The position numbers and the translations under genes were made by a program. Source: an uncultured Collinsella sp. (GTDB lineage: Bacteria > Actinomycetota > Coriobacteriia > Coriobacteriales > Coriobacteriaceae). From it: a stretch of DNA of 64,000 nt. Below, piece by piece: positions 24,701 to 31,579 of the stretch (position 1 is its first letter; every line of letters begins with the position of its first letter). The notes beneath the pieces were generated by a model. The model made no database searches. It was given only the letters and a program-made list of their open reading frames with translations, and was not told the DNA's origin. The stretch spans positions 1-64,000 of the forward strand of contig CABUDJ010000001.1 in the NCBI GenBank assembly GCA_902490325.1, given 5' to 3'.

Positions 24701-26140
24701 GGGGTTGACGTTCAGGAAAAACGGCACCGGTCCTAGGGTAAACTGCTCGGTCCAATTGAGATCGGTTCTTACCTGAAAGAGGGCCTTAATATTGCCGTAT
24801 GCGGGGTCGTTGTTGTTGCCCCAGGTTTTGCCCACCCAATCGTAGGCGAGCGAGCCGTACAGCTGTGTGGCGATATCCATCGTGAACAGCGGCGTGCAAT
24901 GGTGGCGAAGGAGCTTGGTGTTTCTTGGATCGGTGCCCGAACCGGCACTCATGCTTTTGTACTGATTCCACTTCCCCTCCATCTCGTCGAGGTAGCGGTT
25001 TGCCTGCTTGGCGCCCGACTCACGCGGTGACTTCTTCCAGTACTCCGGATCCGGATTGCCCGAATCGTTCATATAGCTGGCTGGTTTGTATCCTCCGCCA
25101 AACAGCACGTATCCAGCAAACGAGAAATCGAAGAGGATCGGAAATGTGGGCATCCAGCACGTGAACTTATTGCCGCCGATGCCGGGAAACGCCGCGGGGA
25201 AATCAAACGGAGCGATCTCTTGGTCCATGGTAGTAGGAATGATGGTGGTCGAGCCCGATTCTGCCTTTGCCGCCGGCGCAGTGACAACGGCCATGGGGGA
25301 GGAGAGCGTGTAGGTCTTGCCCTGGTAGTCGAGGACAAAGCGCAGCTTGCATCCTTCTTCCAGAAGGCTCGATGCCACGTCGAGGAACTTGTCTTCGAGC
25401 GTGAACGTCGCCAGATTATCCGCGCCCGATGCGCTGGCCTTGACTTGGCCAATCTGCGTGACGGTTTCGGATGAGCTGCCCGCAGCGGGCATCACTTTAT
25501 TGATATGCAACGTTGCCTGCCCGCCCTGCGGCAGATGGGCCTGCACGGTAAAAGCGTGCGTGTCGGGCTGATCGTTTGCTGCTTCGTCCGCTGGCAATGC
25601 CATGAACGTGGCTTCAGCGTACTGGATGTCCCATTCGTCGAATGTGAGCTGGCGGAAGTACGGCTCGCTATCGGAGCGCGGACGCGTGGGCGCGGTTATG
25701 GCGGTGCCGCCCTGGATACGCGCAAGGGGAATCTCGACATCACGGTAGCCCGCCATGCTAATGGAGATGCCGCCGTTAAAGTCGTACGCGTCGAGAAGCG
25801 TTGCCTCGTCCGCGTAGCCTTCCGAAAGAGGGGCGATCTCAAAGATGGCTGTGCCTTCTTCATCGGTCGTGGCGGTGAGCTGCTTGCCTGCGGCATAGCG
25901 CGATGTGAGCGTGACCTGGGCACCTGTGATGGGCGTATTCTTGTTGGCGACGTCGACCACGACCACACCAAACATGGTGCGCGAGAGAACGAGCACCCTG
26001 AAGGGGTCTTTTTCGTCGGCATAGGCTTCGGTGGGCGCGATCGGCAATATGAAGGCGTTTGCGCTTCCCGGCACGCGCGGCAACATAATGCTCGCCAGCG
26101 AGGACGCTCCGGCAACAAGTAGCGAACGGCGATCAAGCAT
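21773..26140 (-). CDS. very large exported, probably surface-attached protein
   Basis: A 1455-residue exported protein. MLDRRSLLVAGASSLAS at the N-terminus looks like a signal peptide with a twin-arginine character. An Ig/CarboxypepD-like segment follows (NKNTPITGAQVTLTSRY, DEEGTAIFEIAPL, near residues 70-120), then long low-homology regions with repeated GA/GC cysteine pairs. Near the C-terminus comes a Ser-Gly linker, then PLAGTSDVNAP, a hydrophobic Ala/Leu span and SARR. This resembles a sortase or membrane anchor, but the motif is not a standard LPxTG. ATG 26140 is chosen for GGGAG upstream and the signal peptide. A LuxR-type regulator lies upstream on the same strand. Ligand unknown. Confidence 0.75.
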   Translation of the reverse strand: MLDRRSLLVAGASSLASIMLPRVPGSANAFILPIAPTEAYADEKDPFRVLVLSRTMFGVVVVDVANKNTPITGAQVTLTSRYAAGKQLTATTDEEGTAIFEIAPLSEGYADEATLLDAYDFNGGISISMAGYRDVEIPLARIQGGTAITAPTRPRSDSEPYFRQLTFDEWDIQYAEATFMALPADEAANDQPDTHAFTVQAHLPQGGQATLHINKVMPAAGSSSETVTQIGQVKASASGADNLATFTLEDKFLDVASSLLEEGCKLRFVLDYQGKTYTLSSPMAVVTAPAAKAESGSTTIIPTTMDQEIAPFDFPAAFPGIGGNKFTCWMPTFPILFDFSFAGYVLFGGGYKPASYMNDSGNPDPEYWKKSPRESGAKQANRYLDEMEGKWNQYKSMSAGSGTDPRNTKLLRHHCTPLFTMDIATQLYGSLAYDWVGKTWGNNNDPAYGNIKALFQVRTDLNWTEQFTLGPVPFFLNVNPWVLAKLALAVGAHTHGSGAAFFKNISLDYSNTSGSFTIQIGLAVTFGAGVAGVASSAVRGAASLTLFIGYEKADGHQLPRLRVGADVDVDVILQFVMFKWTTKAWSGSWPTLIDSWNMSVNNGDQYVLQRSKLALGGDTPYTLDARFGTPGNIEAGGVPQFIASATIVTNAELLARAEVAATAINVAPTVRDWDRAVTRIELEADAESDDTGQIEHFVHALIENDENAAPMYEYTYIGQATNAVADPNANSAGVSEDERGGIKPSSDNVLFSGVLSEAHMKLAMVAGVECLFRIASVRYGENGRSRLVVHTKTNGTWSAPTPVDFPLGFGEGDVERDGIFDYDFDVVEYTDGRGNQDAYVLLVSGERPAGDNTLFDTASTSGILSVVRLRISSDETRVISHTSWRSISRGRLQEDGYHCLQCPRITVGKTLVDGRLSGAYLHRRGTTAEKALGSEAEVALECFTLWSDVSGDSLTFRQVLRFPQAPSSIELGAPENINGKMVVPVAYETAGGCGCASYAVIGQSIAGWGVMSPDATVPHAVPWPQHTGFLATVNEQLQHITWARGASAFATQPVGAAGCGPASFSVSNNGRCVLYVENTDGKVGQTYDEEGNPVAVMGKHFRIFASTLADDLFTEPFVMCELDHPVDQITTFLTSGSMLSALATHIVSAEKSEAELHGIEVPLVACATPTGAVATSGAVVPGAAGESFMVTVRNDGNTLLTAGTIDLYREGSSQPFSSASIGFGANTRMASIYDPELAEDASANDMTHVKYALETLGTPFATHPLVADSGNAVLAPGCTAQFRMSFAIPESWSDEVGKRVTLYAKARNLVALDPVTLEEIRPGANSALGAVLHELHVPDAACERSEVQVGVCDNADTTGLHDAPMTVDGEGGTSGGGSGGSSSGSGSGSGSGKDHGNNKRPGKAGPLAGTSDVNAPLMAAAAALAAAGAGLVAYSARRTALETDTANEVNSDRPR

Positions 26141-26297
26141 CTTTGGCTCCCATCCCGCAGGTATCGGTGGAAATAATCCAATTTTGCGAGAAGGTGCCCC
26201 GTGGCGGTAGTGCCGTTCGATGGCCAAAATGTCCAATTTGAGTGCGCGAAAGCGTCAGGCCCCCGGAGCGCTTTCAATACGCCGGGCAGTTTGGCCG

Positions 26298-27302
26298 CTA
26301 GCGCAACATGTGGGCAATCAGCTCGGCGCGAGTTCCGATACCAAGCTTGGCATACACTCCTGATAGGCGGTTTTTAACGGTGCCCGGCGATACTCCCATG
26401 TGGCGTGCGATTTCGGCGTTGGTCCATCCGCGGCAGGCGAGCATGGCCATGGTGAACTCCGTGGTCGTTAAATCGTCGGCCACGTCCTCGCCCGAATCGG
26501 GGTTGTGGATGCGCCGCCAGCCGTAGCTGAATCGATACGTAATCTCGATGATGTGTGCGAAATCGTCGGGGTATTGCGATTTTAGGCACGCCTCGATGAG
26601 CCCCTGCAAAAGGCCGTGGTGCTCGCCAATGAGCTCGATAAGGTCGTCGGGGCGCGCAATGTTCCAAGCAGCTCCGAAGTGTGCCTTTGCGGCATCGACG
26701 TCCTTGAGGCTCATGCATGCCATGGAAGCTGCCAGGTGCAGGAACAGCTCCGAGATGGGATAGCTTCCCTGTTTCATAATCAGGGCATTTTCCACCATGC
26801 CCAGGCTGCGGCCATATTCGCCGCGCAGATACAAGGCGTGCGCCATCACATAGCTGGCGAACAGGCGCAGGCCTTCGGGCAGATGCGCCGCAAGCGGATA
26901 AAACTCTTCGGCGGAATACGGGGAAGGCAAGTGCAGCAGGACGCTCGCGGCCGAGGCGAACAGGATGTGCATGGCGTGGACGGCAGGCGATTCCTTGTCG
27001 GCTGGCGTATCGAGGATGCCAGCAAGGCACCGGCGGGCATCGGCGATACGGTTGAGCGACAGACTGGCGTATCCGCAGATAAAGCATGCGGAATAGCGCA
27101 GTGCGGGGTCGGTGGCGTCAAGATAGGGGCGCGCTGTCTTGGCAGCGAGGGTGGCCTGTCCGCGAAAGTACAGCGCTTCTGCCGTGGCAATGGCGCGCGA
27201 ATCGGGGTCGGAAATGCCTGCAACCGCAGCGTCAATCTGCCCCGGCACAAAAGCGGTGCACATCAACGGCATGGGAACGCATGGGTAGCCATCGCAGTCC
27301 AT
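26298..27302 (-). CDS. LuxR-family transcriptional regulator
   Basis: A 334-residue regulator with a C-terminal LuxR/NarL helix-turn-helix (LTTTEFTMAMLACRGWTNAE, IARHMGVSPGTVKNRLSGVY). The N-terminal 250 residues are helical and TPR-like (alternating Ala/Leu helices, for example ALRYSACFICGYASLSLNRI), with no receiver domain. This architecture is common in Coriobacteria, where many copies accompany exported proteins. ATG 27302 has GGGAGA upstream; earlier in-frame starts run through non-coding sequence. Its only co-directional neighbour downstream is the giant exported protein, which it probably controls. The signal sensed is unknown. Confidence 0.82.
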   Translation of the reverse strand: MDCDGYPCVPMPLMCTAFVPGQIDAAVAGISDPDSRAIATAEALYFRGQATLAAKTARPYLDATDPALRYSACFICGYASLSLNRIADARRCLAGILDTPADKESPAVHAMHILFASAASVLLHLPSPYSAEEFYPLAAHLPEGLRLFASYVMAHALYLRGEYGRSLGMVENALIMKQGSYPISELFLHLAASMACMSLKDVDAAKAHFGAAWNIARPDDLIELIGEHHGLLQGLIEACLKSQYPDDFAHIIEITYRFSYGWRRIHNPDSGEDVADDLTTTEFTMAMLACRGWTNAEIARHMGVSPGTVKNRLSGVYAKLGIGTRAELIAHMLR

Positions 27303-27370
27303 CTTCCATCTCCCAACAGCTGGCAACAATAGCAGCAATTGTACTCCTGTTGCTCGGGACCCCTTTCGTT

Positions 27371-28522
27371 TTACTGTTCGGTTAACGCTGCGGATCGTTT
27401 TGGAAGGCTTACGAGCATGGTGGTCCCGTTCTCGGAACTTGCTTCGACCTCTACCGTGCCACCGTGAAGTGCTGCAATCTCCCAAACAAGCGCTAGCCCG
27501 AGCCCTGCGCCGCCGTATGCCCTGCTGCGGGATTTATCTAGACGAAAGAACGGCTGGAAGATGCTCTCTCGGTACTGTTTGGGTATTCCCGGGCCCTCAT
27601 CTTTGACTCGCAGGAGCACGTGGCTGTCGCTGTCGCTGATGGAGACGTTGACAGTCGAGCCGGGGCGGCTGTAACGGATGGCGTTTTCGACCAGATTGAA
27701 CACCAGCCGATAGAGGAGCGTATCACTTCCGATTGTCAAAGCGTCTCCAGCACAATTGAGGGCTATGCCCTTATTCTCGGCAAGTGGCGCAAGGTCGGTG
27801 AGGACCTCTTCGGACAAGGGACCGAGTTCAACATCGTCCTCGCAAGGAACGCTGCGGAGCTCACTCATCTCGAGTAATACCTTGGTCATTCGAGACATGC
27901 GCTCGGTTTGTTCTTGTAGCAGGCCGAGCAGCTCGGCTGTTTCGGGTCACACTCCTTGGCGGCGTGCTGGCATTAGTTCAATCTGTGCTTGCATAAGGGC
28001 GAGCGGGGTGCGCAGCTCGTGTGCGGCGTTGCCGGTAAACTGACGCTGTGCAGAGAACCCTTCGCCAAGACGGGCGATCATGTCGTTGAAAGAGGCGCTA
28101 CATCGTTGTAGCTCGGTGGGCACATCTTCACTGAGTCTGATTTCGCTTAGGTTGTCAGGCTGCACACGCTCAACCTGGGCGGCAAAAGCTCGTAGCGGTT
28201 TGAGCGCACGGCCGCTCACAAAGTATGCCAGCACGCCGCCAAGGAGTGTGACTCCAGCCGTGATGCACCAGGCTGTCGTGCCAAAAGACTCTTGTGCGTC
28301 GTTTACGACGATCGTGACCTCGTCATCGAGGGTCGCTTTCGTTGGGTCGAACGCCTGGGGCGAATCTTCGCCGGCTGCGCTAAGGGCCGAGACGTCGCTG
28401 CCGATAGCATCCATGTAGCGCATGCCCGTATAGCCGACCAGGCAGTTCGTCAGCACGCACGCAGCGCACGTGAGCAGTGCCGTCATAATCGTTATGCGCC
28501 ATTGCAACGAAAGCCTTTTCAT
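27371..28522 (-). pseudogene. sensor histidine kinase interrupted by an in-frame TGA
   Basis: A two-component sensor kinase (382 residues plus the stop). It starts at ATG 28522 with a membrane helix, a short external domain, a second membrane helix ending FVSGRALKPL, HAMP-like sequence and the HisKA box GNAAHELRTPLALMQ. At 27947-27949 the codon is TGA, between RRQGV and PETAELLGLL. The frame then continues intact through the N, G1 and G2 boxes (NLVENAIRYS, VKDEGPGIP, GGAGLGLAL). Only this codon breaks it. If it is real, the product lacks its ATPase domain and the response regulator is orphaned. The start overlaps the regulator stop by 4 bases. Confidence 0.85.
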
Positions 28523-29193
28523 TCGCTATCCTCCATAACGTAGCCCTCTCCAATCCGATTGCGAATCGGGTCGTATCCCAAAGCGATGCGTAGCTTTTTG
28601 CGGAGTGACGAGATATGAACGCGGGTCGCGTTGCTAAAGCTGTTCACGCTGCTATCCCAAACGTGCTCGATAAGCTCCTCTTGGCTTACCGGACGCCCCT
28701 GATTAAGCATCAGGTATTCCAAGATTCCCGTTTCCTTGCGCGTAAGAGATAAAGTCTCGCTGTCCACGGAAGCGATGCGCGCCTTGGTGTCAAAGCGGAG
28801 CTTTCTGCAGGTTAAAACTACGTCGCTTTGTGTAAAGCGTCTGAGGGTAAGGCTGCGGATCCTTGCCGCAAGCTCGTCCAGATGAAACGGCTTGGTGAGG
28901 TAATCGTTGGCGCCGGCATCGAGTCCGGCGACTTTATCGGATACTTCGCCACGCGCGGACAGAATCAGCACCTTGGTCTCGCAGTCGGTTTTCCTAAGTT
29001 CCCTGAGTACGGTCATGCCGTCGATACGGGGAAGGTTGAGGTCGAGTATCACGAGGTCGAAGGCCTCAACGTCCAGTAGGTCGAGCGCCTCCTGTCCGTC
29101 GTGACAGCAGTCGACACTGTACGCCAAGTTCCGCAAGCTGCGCGCGATTGCGTCGCACAGCGCCCGCTCGTCCTCGACGATCAAAATACGCAT
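28519..29193 (-). CDS. OmpR/PhoB-family response regulator
   Basis: A 224-residue response regulator. The receiver has the acidic pocket EDE near residues 7-9, the phospho-acceptor Asp in LVILDLNLPRIDG (residue 51), and Lys in LTKPFHLDEL. The C-terminal winged helix includes VSQEELIEHVWDSS and TRVHISSLRKKL. The start ATG 29193 has AAGGAG upstream; six extra N-terminal codons are possible. It is coupled to the downstream kinase gene by a 4-base overlap. It is divergent from the CD1871A/ferredoxin/TlpA operon across about 90 bases, so that operon is a likely target. Confidence 0.9.
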   Translation of the reverse strand: MRILIVEDERALCDAIARSLRNLAYSVDCCHDGQEALDLLDVEAFDLVILDLNLPRIDGMTVLRELRKTDCETKVLILSARGEVSDKVAGLDAGANDYLTKPFHLDELAARIRSLTLRRFTQSDVVLTCRKLRFDTKARIASVDSETLSLTRKETGILEYLMLNQGRPVSQEELIEHVWDSSVNSFSNATRVHISSLRKKLRIALGYDPIRNRIGEGYVMEDSE

Positions 29194-29283
29194 AACAGTC
29201 TCCTTGCACATTTCAAATCGCGCTTAACACGGATTTTATAGCCGATATGGTCCAATGGTCGCGTAACGAAAGGAGTGGTCAGG

Positions 29284-29430
29284 TTGTTCAAAGCGGTAAA
29301 ACCCGTGGTACAGGTCGCTTTGTTGATCGTCGGAATTGCCATGGTGTGCTTTGGCGTTATGCGTGGCGAGGCAGATGCCGTGCTGGCCAAAGCGATTAGG
29401 CTGTGCTTGGAGTGTATCGGAATTGGATAA
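29284..29430 (+). CDS. CD1871A-family CXXC membrane peptide (48 aa)
   Basis: A 48-residue protein starting at TTG 29284 behind AAAGGAG (29269-29275). It has a basic N-terminus, one hydrophobic span (VVQVALLIVGIAMVCFGV), RGE, and the ending RLCLECIGIG. That C-x-x-C ending matches the CD1871A family, which in Clostridia is encoded ahead of a 4Fe-4S membrane protein and a TlpA-like protein, exactly as here. The cysteine pair is probably a membrane thiol relay or cluster ligand; the true function is not established. The stop overlaps the start of the next gene. Confidence 0.75.
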   Translation: MFKAVKPVVQVALLIVGIAMVCFGVMRGEADAVLAKAIRLCLECIGIG

Positions 29431-30325
29431 AAGAGAAAACACTGCGTCGCATGTTTTGGCTCGATTTCGCGGATTCATTCAGGCGGCGGCGACGCTCGTC
29501 ACCAACATTCACCTGCCAAACTTTGCCAAAGGCGGCATCTATCAGGGCGCGGGAAAAACAGTCTGCGTACCTGGACTTAATTGCTATTCGTGCCCCGCGG
29601 CATCGGGTGCGTGCCCCATCGGGTCGTTCCAGTCGGTGGTAGGTTCATCCAAGTTCAACTTTTCTTACTATGTTACCGGTACGCTCATTTTGCTCGGCGT
29701 GCTGCTGGGACGCTTTGTATGCGGCTTTCTGTGCCCGTTTGGCTGGCTGCAGGAGCTGCTTCATAAGATTCCCGGCAAAAAGCTTTCGACAAAAAAGCTC
29801 AAGCCGCTCACGTACATCAAGTACGTCGTGCTGCTGTTTGCCGTGGTGCTGCTACCCGTCTTGGTGGTTAACGACGTGGGCATGGGAGACCCGTTCTTTT
29901 GTAAGTACATCTGTCCGCAGGGCGTGCTCGAGGGCGCCATTCCGCTGGCCATTGCCAATGCCGGCATTCGATCTGCGTTGGGACATCTCTTTACTTGGAA
30001 ACTTGCCGTTCTCATTGCCGTGGTAGTGCTGAGCGTTTTGTTCTACCGCCCCTTCTGCAAATGGATTTGTCCACTCGGCGCATTCTATGCGCTCATGAAT
30101 AAGGTGTCCTTGTTGGGGATTCAGGTCGACGCGTGCAAATGTGTCTCGTGCGGCAAGTGCTCAAAGGTTTGTCAGATGGACGTTGATGTGGTCCGCGCAC
30201 CCAATCATGCCGAATGCATCCGGTGCGGAAAGTGCATCGGGGCCTGTCCCGTCGATGCCATTAGCTATCGCTATGGCCTGGATGTGTCGGCGGAAAAGCT
30301 CCCCTTGACCGCCGATAAAAAGTAA
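29423..30325 (+). CDS. NapH/MauN-like 4Fe-4S membrane ferredoxin
   Basis: A 300-residue membrane iron-sulfur protein. The N-terminal part carries CVPGLNCYSCPAASGACPIG; then come membrane spans with CGFLCPFGWLQE and CKWICPLGAFYAL, the paired CxxxCP motifs of the NapH/RnfB-like family. Two ferredoxin clusters follow near the C-terminus: CKCVSCGKCSKVCQ and CIRCGKCIGACP. It probably passes electrons across or along the membrane to the lipoprotein thioredoxin encoded next. I start at TTG 29423, which overlaps the end of the CD1871A gene and has GGAG at 29409-29412. Other starts are possible by a few codons. Confidence 0.85.
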   Translation: MDKRENTASHVLARFRGFIQAAATLVTNIHLPNFAKGGIYQGAGKTVCVPGLNCYSCPAASGACPIGSFQSVVGSSKFNFSYYVTGTLILLGVLLGRFVCGFLCPFGWLQELLHKIPGKKLSTKKLKPLTYIKYVVLLFAVVLLPVLVVNDVGMGDPFFCKYICPQGVLEGAIPLAIANAGIRSALGHLFTWKLAVLIAVVVLSVLFYRPFCKWICPLGAFYALMNKVSLLGIQVDACKCVSCGKCSKVCQMDVDVVRAPNHAECIRCGKCIGACPVDAISYRYGLDVSAEKLPLTADKK

Positions 30326-30354
30326 ACAAGCTTCGACAAAACGGAGGAACGACT

Positions 30355-31326
30355 ATGAAGCTTTCTAAGATTGCGGCCCTGTTTATGGTGCCGGTGCTGG
30401 CCTTGTGTCTTGTGGCGTGCTCGGCACCTGGCGGCAATGCGAGCGAATCTGCGAGCTCCGATCCTAAGATCGCAGAACTCACTGCGCAGAAGCCGGCCAA
30501 TGCCGACGAGGCCGCCGAGCTGTATGCGAAGCTCATGCAGAAGGAGAACGAGATCTTTTCGAGTGATAACGCGCTGTGGGAAAAGGTATTCAATGCGGCA
30601 AATAAAGACTCGGCAATGATTGAGGACGGCAGCAATTACGGCGATTTCCTGCTCAAGACCATCGACGGCGCCAAGGATGAGTTCACGGCGGATGAGCTCA
30701 AGACGCTCAAGGCCGGTACACAGCAGATCAAGGAGATCGAGGACAAGCTCGAGAGCCTGGAGAAGGAGTTCCCCGGCTGTGGAAGCACGCCGAGTGCAGG
30801 CGAGAGCGTCGACGCTTCGACCGCTGGCATGACGGCTGGTGCCAATGCTTCGAGCGAGGCGACGAAGTTCCCCAGCTTTACGGGCAAGGACCTGGACGGC
30901 AACGACGTGAGCAGCGATGAGCTGTTCTCTAAGAACAAGGTCACCGTCATGAACTTTTGGTTTACCACTTGCAAGCCGTGCGTGGGCGAGCTGGGCGATC
31001 TTGAGAATTTGAATAAGGAGCTTGCCGAGAAGGGCGGCCAGGTCGTGGGCGTCAATTCCTTTACGCTCGATGGCAACAAGGGCGAGATTGCAGATGCCAA
31101 GGACGTGCTGAGCAAGAAGGGCGTGACATATAAGAACATCTGGTTCAAGTCGGATAGCGAGGCCGGTAAGTTTACGTCAAATCTATTCTCGTTCCCGACA
31201 ACGTATGTCATCGATCAGAATGGCAACATCGTAGGGGATCCAATCGTGGGAGCCATCAGCTCCGCCGAGCAGCGCGCAGCACTCGACAAGCTTATTGACC
31301 AGGCGATTGCGAATAGCGAGCAGTAG
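30355..31326 (+). CDS. TlpA/ResA-like thioredoxin lipoprotein
   Basis: A 323-residue exported lipoprotein. The signal peptide ends in the lipobox LVAC (Cys22). Residues about 35-150 are a helical, charged domain; residues about 185-320 form a TlpA/AhpC-TSA redoxin domain with active site FWFTTCKPCVGEL and the cis-proline region FPTTYVID. It would reduce or oxidise extracytoplasmic thiols using electrons from the membrane ferredoxin. CGGAGGAAC precedes ATG 30355. A strong terminator follows at 31406. Confidence 0.88.
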   Translation: MKLSKIAALFMVPVLALCLVACSAPGGNASESASSDPKIAELTAQKPANADEAAELYAKLMQKENEIFSSDNALWEKVFNAANKDSAMIEDGSNYGDFLLKTIDGAKDEFTADELKTLKAGTQQIKEIEDKLESLEKEFPGCGSTPSAGESVDASTAGMTAGANASSEATKFPSFTGKDLDGNDVSSDELFSKNKVTVMNFWFTTCKPCVGELGDLENLNKELAEKGGQVVGVNSFTLDGNKGEIADAKDVLSKKGVTYKNIWFKSDSEAGKFTSNLFSFPTTYVIDQNGNIVGDPIVGAISSAEQRAALDKLIDQAIANSEQ

Positions 31327-31405
31327 AAAACGCGTAAGGCATGGCGAGGATCGTGCACCGCTGTGCGGAGTAGTCCGCTGCCTTTCAAGATAATCTCCAC
31401 CATAT

Positions 31406-31433
31406 AGAGGTCCCGCTCGGGACCTCTTCTTTT
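31406..31433 (+). terminator. rho-independent terminator of the TlpA operon
   Basis: AGAGGTCCCG (31406-31415), CT, then CGGGACCTCT (31418-31427), followed by TCTTTT. Confidence 0.88.
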
Positions 31434-31579
31434 AGGCGCCGTCCTGTTCGTTTTTTGATGCGGTTCGTTACATTCCTCACTGGTGCCGGCTAAAAATGGG
31501 GATAGAGTAGGACAAACGCGTCGAATACGAACGGCGGAGAGAGCGGGCGAGCGTACCCGCGCGGGAGAGGTTGCCGTCC

